Positions 1-8,504 of a stretch of DNA of 33,503 nt are shown in pieces (positions within the stretch are counted from its first letter, which is position 1; the number at the start of each line of letters is the position of its first letter). The stretch is from positions 52,279-85,781 of the forward strand of contig MNCI01009006.1 of the NCBI GenBank assembly GCA_015680685.1, written 5' to 3'. A model generated the notes under the pieces. That model worked only from the letters and a program-made list of their open reading frames with translations, did not search any database and was not told the origin of the DNA. Position numbers and translations under genes: made by a program. Origin of the DNA: Gnetum montanum (taxonomy: Eukaryota > Streptophyta > Gnetopsida > Gnetales > Gnetaceae).

Positions 1-54
1 GGACCGCGATATCACGTACACGATATCGCGGCACATGCAGGTTGTGTCTCATCA
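1..54 (-). mobile_element. LTR terminus, GATATC-type, cut by the window edge
   Basis: Two GATATC words (7-12 and 21-26), 14 bp apart and flanked by GCG/CAC, match the spacing of the array in the solo LTR at 7406-8465. The stretch ends in TCTCATCA at 47-54, the expected terminal sequence of the A-type LTRs here (TGATGA...TCATCA). The next five bases, TAGAC, would be one copy of a target duplication, and from there the sequence matches the 1.26 kb repeat. Only this end is in the window, so whether it is a solo LTR or part of a full element cannot be told. Confidence 0.5.
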
Positions 55-1310
55 TAGACCATGAGGGCTCCACAAGTTGGTGTGATGATCAATGTATGGA
101 AATTTGAATTATTGAAAACCACAAGTTGAGCACTAGTCATGGTGGTTGACCATGAGTCATGGTGAATTTGCCTTTATCTAAAATGACAACCACAAGGTAA
201 CCATGAGTTGTAGTTACAATTTTGAGTTAACCTTAAGGAGATCATGAGTCATGTTTCATACCATGAGTAGGTAATGAGTCGTGATGATGTTGTTCTATGA
301 TACCGCAAGTGAATCATGAGTCATGGTATTTGGAAAATTGGATGCTAGGATGTCACAAGTCATGGTGAGCTCGTGTTCTGTGAAAACTACAATACCATGG
401 CTTGACCACAAGTCGTGGTCAAATTGAAGATCTAAGATAACTTAAGATCTTGATGTCAACATCAAATAATTTTTATTTTTTTTGGAGTTGCATTGGATTG
501 CTGAGTAATTTGAATTGTTGAATATTTACCAATTCAAATTATTCAGCAATCCAATGCAACTCCAAAAAAAATAAAAATTGGTTTGGATGAGTTGGACTTC
601 ATGGGGAAATTGATGAATACCACTTTGTTGTCTTTTGAACTTCTAGAGTTATTGATGGACTTGATCTATAATGAAATTTATGTGGAAACTTTGTTGGAGA
701 TGATAAACTAAGGATGTGTACATCTAAGAATTATTGATAAAGTTGTTGGAAATTGTTGTTGAATGGTGGATAGTAAAAAAATGGAGTAGAGAGATGTTGA
801 AAATTGAAAACTAACATTAATAGAAACATGTTATAATGTGGATATGTAATGGGATGTGAAATATGGAATGTAGAATAAATTGAGAGAAAGTCATAACTCA
901 ATCTTGCATTTTTCTTTAGCATCATGACAGTGAAATTTTGCCCATATAATTATAGCTAAATGAAGGGGCCAATATAACATATGATGGGATAAGCCTATTT
1001 TATGGAAAACTAGGCTGGATATTCAAGAGACATTAGAGATTGGAACCATTCTCTAATTACATCCATCCATCAATCTTTTTCTTAATAGAAATGTAATGAA
1101 AGTTACTATCTTGTATTTTGTGGCATAAAAATGAAGATATAATTTACATGGCTTTAGTCCCTATGTTATAAAAAGAGGTATTTTGACTTTACTTAATCTT
1201 TGGCTTGACTTGAAATTGGAGCTATCTAAGTGCATTCACTTGATAACCATATGTTATGTGGGTCATGATCTAATGAAAAACATTGACTAATAAAAACTAA
1301 GAATTCCATA
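55..1310. repeat. 1.26 kb repeat, copy 1
   Basis: Positions about 55-845 are clearly homologous to 1311-2044, with an offset of 1258 bp. Shared landmarks are the runs around GAGCACTAGTCAT, AAAATGACAACCACAA and CTTTGTTGTCTTTT. The first half is dense in TCATG/CATGA words. No protein domain is recognisable in either strand. Positions 846-1310 have no second copy because copy 2 is cut by the element at 2045. It could be a tandem repeat unit, or two terminal repeats of a small element; the absence of TG...CA ends favours the former. Confidence 0.65.
468..579. repeat. Near-perfect 50-bp inverted repeat (hairpin)
   Basis: The arm 468-517 is the reverse complement of 530-579 with one mismatch, around a 12-base loop (518-529). 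The arms carry GGAGTTGCATTGGATTGCTG and its complement. The homologous place in copy 2 of the 1.26 kb repeat (about 1705-1770) has the left arm sequence but no right arm, so the right arm looks like an inverted copy gained in this copy only. Confidence 0.9.
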
Positions 1311-2044
1311 AGTGGACTACGAGGCCTCCCTAAGTCATTATGATAATCAACAGATGAAAATTTAAATTATTGAAAAACACAAGTAGAGCACTAGTCATCA
1401 TGGTTGACCATAAGTCATGGTAAATTTTTCTTATCTAAAATGACAACCACAATGTAATCATGAGTTGTAGTTATAATTCTAAGTCAACTATAAGGTGATC
1501 AGAAATCATGTTTTACACCATGGGTGGGCAATGAGTCATGGCAATGTCATGGTATGATACCACAAGTAATGGTATTTGAAAAATTGGATACTAGGATGAC
1601 ACAAGTCATGGTGATCTCATGTCCTATGAAACCTACAATACCATGACCTAACCAAGAATCATGGTTAAATTGAAGATTTGAGATAACTTAAGATTTAGAT
1701 GTCAAAATCAAATGCAATTTTTTTAGTTGGGATTGCATTGGATTGTTGAACAATCTAAAGTGCTGAATTGATTTGGATGAATTGGATTTCATGGAAAAAT
1801 TGATGAATACTACTTTGTTGTCTTTTAAACTTTTAGATTTACTTCTATATTGAATTTGTATTGAAATTTATAAGGAAATTGTGTTGGAGATGTTGGAGAT
1901 GATGAATTGAGCATGTGTAGATTTGAGAATTGCTGATGAGATTGTTGGAAACCACTATTGAATGTTGGATAATAAAAAATATTGAGTAGATAGATGTTGA
2001 AAATTGAAAGCTTATTTTAATAGAAATATGTTAGAATGTGGATA
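1311..2044. repeat. 1.26 kb repeat, copy 2, truncated on the right
   Basis: This is homologous to 55-845 with many substitutions and small indels. It stops exactly at GGATA/TGATGAGG, where the chromovirus LTR begins. Copy 1 continues at the same place (GGATATGTAATGGG), which fixes the insertion point. No coding sequence is visible. Confidence 0.7.
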
Positions 2045-2335
2045 TGATGAGGACATCACCCAACCCTTGTGTAATCCTCAATGTATTTTTTTTTGTGTAA
2101 GTCTTTTTTGAGTGTGTCCTCTTATGTTGATGATGATTCCATGGAATTTTGGCATGTTTAGAGGTGTTTTGATCCTATTTTGATGATTTCAAGGGGTTTT
2201 GACATTTATGGGAAATTGTTTGGAGGCATCCAAAGGTTCCAAACTTCAAAACAAGCATCTTCATTCTTCGCCATGGCAAGAGAGATGTCTCCCCAACATG
2301 CAAGACATCTCCACTAGATACAAGATGTCTCCTCT
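2045..2335 (+). mobile_element. 5' LTR remnant of element D
   Basis: This 291-bp stretch aligns with 4345-4663, starting TGATGAGGACATCACC and ending in the AGATGTCTCCTCT word. It holds only the upstream (U3) part: the TATA box, transcribed repeat and U5 seen in the 3' copy are missing. After 2335 the sequence switches at once to gag-like coding DNA. Confidence 0.8.
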
Positions 2336-2340
2336 AATAA

Positions 2341-3174
2341 TGAGAAAAATGATGATGAAAGATTCGTAAAGATATTAAGAAGTACTTTAAGAGTTCCTCA
2401 TGTATATATTCCCATCTTTAAAGGTGTTGAAGATACAGATTTATTTCTTTCTTGGCTTAGAGTTGTGAATAAGTATTTTCTTATTGAGTAACTTCCTAGT
2501 GAGTCAATGATTCATGTTGTTGAAAGTAAGTTTAAAGGATTGGCAACCAAATGATAGAACAAGGAATGTCTCAAATACTTTGAACGAGATGGAAAGCCTA
2601 TTGAAAGTTGCAACTTATGGAATTCATGCTAAAGCAAAAGTTTGAGAAGAAATCCTTCTATTATGAACCCATCAAGATGTTGAAATTTCTCAAACAAGAA
2701 GATCAAGAGGTAAAATATTTTTATGTTGTATTTTGTAAAGCTTTGGAAAAGGATGATGTTCATTAGAAGAAGTATGAGCAAGCTTCTAACTTTAGTAATG
2801 GATTAAGAATACAATATCAACAAGAATTAGCATTCTATGAGATTGATACTCTTGATGAAACCTATGATCTTACTCTCAAGGCTAAAATAAAAATAAAAAA
2901 TTTTGGCTTAAAGAAGGAAAAAGATCATAAGAAAAAGGATGAGAAAGACACAACTCACAAGTTAAGAAAATCATCCAAGGAGAATGGTGAAGATGAGCCA
3001 AAGAAGAAGGAAAAAAAGTATACTTCTCCTAGAAGGGGAAGATGAAGGAAATGATCTCCAAGAGTTAAATATCAAGATAAAGATATATGTTATAATTGTT
3101 ATGAATCAGGTCATAAATTATAGAAATGCACAAAGCCAAAGAAGAATGTCTCTAAGGGTAAGGAAATTCAAACT
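2341..3174 (+). pseudogene. Gag pseudogene of element D, with zinc knuckle
   Basis: Gag is the structural protein that packages retrotransposon RNA. Near 2380-2480 the translation reads PHVYIPIFKGVEDTDLFLSW, the pattern of the plant Ty3 gag start (a 'P.F.G..D...FL.WL' block). Stops and frame changes follow. At 3088-3129 there is a CX2CX4HX4C zinc knuckle (CYNCYESGHK), broken by a TAG at 3121-3123 just before its last residues. Between them the sequence is very Lys-rich (about 2880-3060). The N-terminus is lost in the LTR-gag deletion. The knuckle and the protease reading frame after it are in the same frame, as expected of a gag-pol polyprotein. Confidence 0.75.
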
Positions 3175-3878
3175 ATGCAAGATGATGAGCCTAAATCTTC
3201 AAAGAAGGTATGTGAGCATGATTCTTTGTACCTTGTTGATCAAAGTGAGTTGAATAGTTGTACTTTTATTGAACATGTTAGTGCCAATGAGGATGTTATG
3301 TTGAAATGTTTATTTAGAACTCATTATGATGCTAAAGTTCATTCCTTAAGTATGTTGATTGATGGTAGAGCACAAGAAAATGTAATTTCTACCAAGGTTG
3401 TGAAGTCATTGCATTTAGTTACAATTCTTCACCCTCATCTATAATGCATTGGTTAATGAAGAATAATTATAAGCAAGTTAAGGAAAAATGCCTTTTTAAT
3501 TATTCCATTGAAGATTTTCATGATCATATTCTTTATGATGTATTGCCTAATGATTATTTAGATCTTATATTTGGTAGACCATGGAATTATGATAATAAGG
3601 CTATTTTTGATGGAGAAAATAATAGTTGGATAGTAAGGAAAAATAATCATAAGTTTAGTTTGTTGTCCACTATTGTTCATAGTGAGGTTGGTAACTTGAA
3701 GTCTTCAATGATGCTTTCTAGTTGTAAGGAGATTGTGAGGGTGAATGATATTTGTGATGATGAAATTTTCTTTGATGTTGAAGAGGATGCATTTGATATG
3801 GATTCTATTACTGATTCTGTGGAGTCTCATATGAATGAGAAAAGTTTGTGTATGATACTATTCAATCTTGTGTGTTGA
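3175..3878 (+). pseudogene. Aspartic protease pseudogene of element D
   Basis: This is a retropepsin-type protease that would cleave the gag-pol polyprotein. The first open stretch (3175-3444) contains LIDGRAQENVIS, the position of the catalytic D(S/T)G: the Asp remains, and the usual 'DGG' is now DGR. A one-base indel near 3425-3444 shifts the frame. The second stretch (3444-3878, 144 codons) continues the domain with LIFGRPWNYDNKAIFDGENN, the C-terminal signature of chromovirus proteases. After that the reading is acidic and of no known domain. No RT follows, which is abnormal for a full element. Confidence 0.75.
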
Positions 3879-4344
3879 TCATAGTAGTATATTAGTTGAT
3901 GCTTTTGGACACTTGTGTAAGTGTTGGGCTAAAATTTGTATTGGAAAGGGAATGTTGGAAAAATAAGGAAGATCAATTGCCAACAAGTGGAGAAATGACA
4001 TTGGTATTTGGGCATTGGGCAAGAAGACCTACTTCTTGGGATGATGCTAACAATTATATTTATAGACTTTTATGCCACTTTTGTGCAAGTTTGAGTCATC
4101 ATGGGGATGTAAAGGAAACATTACAAGGAGATTATCAAATAAAGAAAGCATGGTGGGGCATGAGGAAAAGCCTCCATGAGCAAGAAAATCTCAAAACTAA
4201 AACCTCAATTGATACTCATTCTCCTATTTTGATGCATTAAGTCTTGATTATTGTACTAAGTGTAATGGCCTTAAGTCACGTGGGCATGGTGCCTTCCAAC
4301 TTATGAAAGGTCATTAAGCATGATATTTTTAAGGGTTGGAGAGA
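3879..4344 (+). other. Element D 3' internal region and polypurine tract
   Basis: There is no recognisable domain. An open stretch at 3896-4240 (114 codons) has no family resemblance that I can see and is probably chance. The last bases, 4331-4344 (AAGGGTTGGAGAGA), are purine-rich and abut the 3' LTR start, as a polypurine tract for plus-strand priming should. Confidence 0.6.
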
Positions 4345-5047
4345 TGATGAGGACATCACCTAGCCCTTATGTAATCCTCAATGTATTTTATGTGTGTGTG
4401 AGTCTTATTTGAGTGTGTCTTCTTGTGTTGACCTTGGTGATGGTGATTCCATGATGTTTTGGCATGTTTGGGGGTGTTTTGAGCCTATTTGGATGAGTTC
4501 AGGGGGTTTTGTATATATGGGGACTTTTTTGGAGGTATTTGAGGGTACTAAAACTCAAACAAATGTCTTTATTCTTATCCCTGGTAGGAGAGACATCTCT
4601 CTTGTAGTATAGACATATCCCTAGCATGCAAGACATCTCCACTAGATACAAGATGTCTCCTCTCACATCTTTGCACTCGAGAAAGATGTCTCTTGTTTCT
4701 CTAAGATGTCTTGTATAGATTTTAATGGACATCAACTTGAATGAAAAATTAGAAGGAAGACAAAAGGTCATACCAAGAAGCTATAAATAATAGATCAAGG
4801 CCTGAGTTTGTGTAAGAAAGAAGAGAGATTTAAAAGGTCTCTTGAGAGCCTGTGCAAGAAGAGAGCTCATGCAAGAGAGTTTTAGTGAGAGGCAACGGAG
4901 AGCACTTGAGAGAGGTTAAAAAAATCTCTTATAAGTGTCTTGTCGTGAGCTTTAGCTCCATTGTGAGCAATTAAGGATTGAGAGGGAACATGTGTGATTT
5001 CTAAGATCCTTGGGAAAGTTGTGAGTTAAGCTTAGACTTCCTTGATA
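4345..5047 (+). mobile_element. 3' LTR of element D
   Basis: Begins TGATGAGGACATCACC after the polypurine tract. It has a cluster of AGACATCT/AGATGTCT words (about 4588-4712) and a CTATAAATA box at 4781-4789, so U3 is about 435 bp. The transcribed part that follows is rich in AGAG. The end at 5047 is supported only by a GGATA repeat flanking the element. The open reading frames in this stretch (4394-4612 plus, 4499-4771 minus) are chance readings of the LTR. Confidence 0.65.
4588..4789 (+). promoter_or_regulatory. Palindromic word array plus TATA box in the D LTR
   Basis: Between about 4588 and 4712 the words AGACATCT and AGATGTCT (reverse complements of each other) or close variants occur about six times. 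The TATA box CTATAAATA lies at 4781-4789. Part of the array is also present in the 5' LTR remnant (about 2281-2335). By position this is a U3 enhancer-like region. Confidence 0.55.
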
Positions 5048-5449
5048 GGATACATTACTAATCTCATTTCTTCTCCAAGTCTTTTTAATAACTAGATCTC
5101 TTCATAGTGAACTCCTAGAAAAATAAATTGTATGCATGTTCAAAATATTTTATAAGTTTTTTTTTTAATTTTCATTTGATACTCCTAAATAGTTACAATA
5201 AGGTTTTCAAGAAGGTTTTTGAAATGTTGCTAATACTTTTCTTGTAGTCTTCCCATGAATTGAAGATTTTAACATTGAAAAAACTTCTAAGAATACCCTA
5301 CCTATTTAGGTTAAAATTCCAAGACTACCTTTGAGTTTAATGTTGTTCATTTAAGATATTAAAATTCAATTAGGTAAGGTTATTTGTGCGGATGCCATGA
5401 ATGGTATTTGAGTAAGTCACTCAAAACATGTTTGTATCACATTGGATCT
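5048..5449. other. Unassigned stretch
   Basis: AT-rich sequence between the presumed end of element D and LINE-like coding remains. I see no domain, terminal repeat or promoter that I can defend. It may be the 5' part of the LINE or the true end of the D LTR. Confidence 0.4.
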
Positions 5450-6040
5450 ACAACAAGAGCTACTAAATTATATTCAGATTTTGATTAATGTAAAACCTCT
5501 CATATTACATAAACTCATATATTTAACTTTATTGAATTCTTGCTATTGTTATCATCAACTAGATATCAAGTTTACAATTGTCCAAATTTTTGGCAATGTA
5601 AGAAGTTGATCATATTGCCACTTGTTAATGAAAAAGTTAAATAAGAAGTATGTATAGAAGTCCATGCAAGAATGGAGCATGCACAACATCAACAAAAATA
5701 AGACCAACATAACATAATTGAAGGACAAGCATAGGTACCTAATGGAGATTCCTCTCGACCTCATATGTTAGACATGAACATGGATTCTATGGATAGTAAC
5801 ATTCAAAAATCTCTCATATATTTTCAAATAACGATAGAAGATGAAGACTTTCAAACAGTGTTCTACAAAGGCAAACACAAAGGTAAAGATGTTGCAAATT
5901 TAACCTCTTATGCTAATGTGGTAAAAGGTAGTGCATCATTACTTCTTTAAGGTTTTTCAACACCTAATTGTTTTAGAAATATTAAAATACAAGTAAGGAA
6001 TAATAACTTGACATCATGATCTACCATAGGACTAATTGAA
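5450..6040 (+). pseudogene. LINE ORF1-like remnant
   Basis: Just upstream of the endonuclease start, the plus strand reads short open pieces, the longest at 5765-5950 (61 codons). That piece contains DEDFQTVFYKGKHKGKD followed by SYANVVKGS, the kind of 'DE.F..V..K.K.KGK' tail found at the end of plant LINE ORF1 proteins. Upstream (about 5570-5600) a Cys-containing reading (NCPNFWQC) sits where an ORF1 zinc knuckle could be, but it does not fit the CCHC spacing. The position supports the call more than the sequence does. Confidence 0.35.
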
Positions 6041-6165
6041 AAATCTTAATAGGTGCATCCCTTGAAATTTGGCTCAAAACTATTTTATCTTATAGCAATT
6101 AGTGTTAGAAATTACTTTGTTATTCTGAATCAAGATTCTAAGCATAACCCTTCTACACAATATCT

Positions 6166-6446
6166 ATGATTAAAATCTATTTGTGTAATGTTAGAGGATT
6201 TACCAACCCTCTTTACTTATATCATGTACATTTGGCCATTGAGATATACCTAGATATTATTTTTTGCAAGAGGTTAAGATTCAATATTTTAATCTTCAAG
6301 TGGATAGTTCTTGCATAACACCTCATTTTATTTTATTTCACTTAAATCATATTGAAGAAAGAGGAGGTACTATCATAATGCTTTATTTCAAGTGAAATAG
6401 CTAAGTAATTGATACTAATGCAAATTACTTTCATCTATGAACTTGT
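6166..6446 (+). pseudogene. LINE ORF2 start: endonuclease (APE-type) fragment
   Basis: The ATG at 6166 opens MIKIYLCNVRGF, the classic start of LINE ORF2 (an 'I..WNVRGL' block), followed by DIIF. A frameshift near 6266 then gives QEVK, together the 'DIIFLQE.K' motif with the metal-binding Glu. Further on, GGTIIM near 6365-6382 matches the next conserved block. The APE-type endonuclease nicks target DNA for target-primed reverse transcription. After about 6446 the domain stops and the foldback element begins. The RT piece at 11271-11880 could be the same LINE, split by insertions, or another one. Confidence 0.6.
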
Positions 6447-7306
6447 TCAATGGAGGCATCCATGGCTCGTTCGAGGACAAATTCCAAGGACTCATCTGTA
6501 GATGTGTCCAGTATGAGTTCCAAGGACTTGTCTAATGAACTCATCCATGGACGAGTTCAATGATGTGTCTAAGGACAAGTTCCAAGGATACATCTAGGAT
6601 TTATTTGAGGACATAATGTCAAAGGTTCATCCTCATGTTCTAGTCTTGAATAAGTCCATGAGAGGATGTCCATGGATGTGTCCCTAATACATCCATAGCC
6701 TTTGTTCCAATATGTGATCCTAGTTCCTCAGGAATAAATCCATAAGGATGTAGGATAGTATGATTAGGCCTAGTCCAATCAACATATATAAGGGGAGGTA
6801 TTAGCACATTATGCCATCACTTAATCCCAAGGGATCATTAGGCTAACACTTGGTCTCGAAGGACTAGTAGGCTAACACTTGGTCTTTGGGAAACTCATGA
6901 AGGGAAGGAGACCTTGGATGCATTTAGATTTTTTCCACAAATGCATCCTAGAGGATGTATCTATGGACCCAAATTGTATGTGATTACCGCTATATATGTT
7001 GATTGGACTAGGTCCAATCATACTATCTTGCATCCCTATGGGTTTGGTCCTAAGGGACTAGGGACATGTCCATGAAGAAAGGTCATGGATACATCCATTG
7101 AAGAGTTATAAGGATGTGTCTATGGACATGGTCTTAAGGACCCATCTTGTTCCACCATAAAATTCTAAGAATGCATCCAAGGCTCACCCCTAGACTCATT
7201 TGAGGATAAGTTGCTTAAGGATGCATCCATGACCTATCTAAGAATGCATTCGTGGACTTGTCCACGAATGAGTCTAGGATGCATTTGAGGACCTGTCCAT
7301 GGATGT
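6447..7306. mobile_element. Foldback-type inverted-repeat element
   Basis: The strongest arms are 6719-6790 and 6990-7062, reverse complements over about 72 bp with some ten or so mismatches; landmarks are CCTAGTCCAATCAACATATA on the left and its complement on the right. Outward from these, both arms are full of diverged words such as CATCCATGGAC, GGATGTGTC and GAGTTCCAAGG. The two ends, CATCCATGG (about 6456) and CCATGGATG (about 7297), are complementary. The centre holds a tandem duplication of a ~30-bp unit containing TAGGCTAACACTTGGTCT (about 6839-6891). No transposase is visible. The outer limits are approximate. Confidence 0.55.
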
Positions 7307-7405
7307 TATTGATGTGTAAAATTTAACAACAAGAAACACCCTTAGAAAACACATTTCAAAAAACCATTTCCTAGGGTGCCTTTTATATGGCTACGGAAAC
7401 CTAGG
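7307..7405 (-). mobile_element. B-type LTR relic, left part
   Basis: From GTTATTGATGTGTAAAATTT onward this aligns with the plus-strand left end of the element B LTRs (23591 and 30864), including TTTCCTAGG, TATGGCTA and GGAACCTAGG-like words. The match breaks at 7405, where the solo LTR starts, and resumes at 8466 with CTAGGAATACTCTCA against CTAGGAATAGTCTCA in element B. Confidence 0.6.
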
Positions 7406-7756
7406 TGATGAGCAGCGAGGTGCCCCTACGCTCAACCATACAAATACGAGTGTTTTCACGTGCAATCCGGTCGAACTCCGCAAACGGACTAGTTGTGGCA
7501 CCTAGACAATTATCCTTAGGTCGCAGTTCGTTGTCTTCCCACTTGGACTAGTATTTATCATTTGTCACGTATGGTTTAGTCCAGAGTGAGGTGTATGATG
7601 TGTTCTAATTCTAATGCTACTCCTGATGGCAATGGAAAATAAGATTAAGTAAGCTAAACTAAGAGGGAAAGGGTAAGAGAGTCTAATCTAGCCTAACTGT
7701 GACGAGCAACCGATTCCTTGATCAACCGTACACATCTTGGACTTCATGCATGACTA

Positions 7757-7880
7757 CCACTGGGACTACCAAGCACAGGTCCTAGGTACGCCACTAGGAT
7801 TACCAAGCGCAGATCCCAAATACACCACTGGGATTACCAAGCGTAGATCCTGGCTACGCCACTGGGCTACCAAGTAGTCA
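7757..7880. repeat. 34-bp tandem repeat inside the solo LTR
   Basis: Units begin at 7757, 7791, 7825 and 7859, each starting CCACTGGG or CCACTAGG and containing TACCAAGC. There are about 3.5 copies with an exact 34-bp period. The element A LTR has a single related stretch (GCTGGGTTACCAAGTA), so the array is an expansion in this family. It lies in the transcribed part of the LTR. Confidence 0.85.
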
Positions 7881-8258
7881 CACTTAAATGCTCGTAACCA
7901 AGTCGTACTCGTTCCGCTTCTAGGAGTTTATGGGTGAGAAAGACTAATCGTGATGAGTAACCGATTCCTTGACTAACTGTACACATTTGTAAATGCTTGT
8001 AATCAATTCGTACTCACACCACACTATAAATAAATAAACAAATATCAAAGTGAATGATGCAATGATGAAGTAATCTTGATCTTTATTGCTGGTCATGTGC
8101 GTGTCCAAGTACGTCACACTCGAATAAAGACACCATACAACTACATTCACCACACTGCGGGTAGACTCTAGAAAAATAAACTAACTCTGGAGGGATTAAA
8201 CTGCCAGAGTTTCACTACAATCTAAACTGGGATTCCTAAAATTGGGAAAGCCACCTCT

Positions 8259-8439
8259 TATTTATAGATTTGGTGGCACGATGTGATATCATGTACGCGA
8301 TATCACGTATGATACATTGCGTATGCGATATTGCGACAGGAGCGATATCGTGTATGCGATATCATAGCCCATGTGATATCACGGGTGTGATATCCTAGGT
8401 GTGATATCACAGCCATTGGGATATCACAACTGTGATATC
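8259..8439 (-). promoter_or_regulatory. GATATC array directly upstream of a TATA box in the solo LTR
   Basis: Nine exact GATATC hexamers start at 8285, 8299, 8344, 8358, 8375, 8389, 8403, 8420 and 8434, spaced 14 or 17 bp apart, with one decayed copy (GATATT, 8327) in the gap. On the minus strand, the sense strand of the LTR, a CTATAAATA box follows at 8267-8259. The array thus fills U3 from about 25 bp after the LTR start to 18 bp before the TATA box. Flanks extend the dyads (GCGATATCG, GTGATATCAC). It is likely a set of transcription factor sites; which factor is unknown. Confidence 0.7.
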
Positions 8440-8465
8440 ACTGCCAGCAAATTCATGACTCATGA

Positions 8466-8504
8466 CTAGGAATACTCTCAATTAGTAAGGACAATATGGT
8501 GTTT
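8466..8504 (-). mobile_element. B-type LTR relic, resumed
   Basis: After the second CTAGG, the sequence AATACTCTCAATTAGTAAGG matches AATAGTCTCAGCTGGTAGGG of the element B left LTR (23689 onward) for about 35 bp, then the match is lost. It is the same relic as 7307-7405. Confidence 0.55.

Larger units (their letters stand above)
2045..5047 (+). mobile_element. Decayed chromovirus-like Ty3 LTR retrotransposon (element D)
   Basis: The LTR start TGATGAGGACATCACC occurs at 2045 and again at 4345. Between them lie gag, a CCHC knuckle and a protease in plus-strand order, then a purine-rich tract directly before the second LTR. RT, RNase H and integrase are absent; the space after protease is only about 470 bp. 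The 5' LTR is joined directly to the inside of gag, so most of that LTR, the primer site and the start of gag are deleted. The right boundary is tentative: GGATA at 2040-2044 recurs at 5048-5052, but the LTR would then end TTGATA instead of CA. The protease type (GRPW..D.KAI.DG) is that of plant chromoviruses. It is either an internally deleted copy or a member of a gag-protease-only non-autonomous family. Confidence 0.75.
7406..8465 (-). mobile_element. Solo A-type LTR (GATATC family), target duplication CTAGG
   Basis: A 1060-bp LTR beginning TGATGAGC and ending CTCATGA (expected TCATCA), flanked by CTAGG at 7401-7405 and 8466-8470. The interrupted B-type LTR reads on across the two copies, which confirms the boundaries. 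The first ~60 bp (GCGAGGTGCCCCTACGCTCA) are shared with the element A LTRs (11881, 21074) and the LTR at 33259. Orientation is inferred from those: its 5' end is at 8465. No internal domain is present, so it is a product of LTR-LTR recombination. It is much richer in CpG than its surroundings, which suggests a younger insertion. Confidence 0.85.

Noticed and set aside
55-2044. The two 1.26 kb repeat copies as LTRs of one small element
   Set aside because: No TG...CA ends, primer site, polypurine tract or target duplication at matching places.
3896-4240. 114-codon open frame after the D protease
   Set aside because: No similarity to RT or any other pol domain; the composition looks like chance. 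Kept only as a note in the region.
4394-4771. Open frames on both strands (72 and 90 codons)
   Set aside because: They lie wholly inside the 3' LTR of element D and read promoter and untranslated sequence.
5048-5052. GGATA as a firm target duplication of element D
   Set aside because: It matches 2040-2044, but the LTR would end in TTGATA rather than CA, and the interrupted repeat does not resume after it; kept only as a tentative boundary.
7757-7880. Evenly spaced repeat resembling a CRISPR array
   Set aside because: Units are contiguous 34-bp tandem copies without unique spacers, inside a plant LTR.
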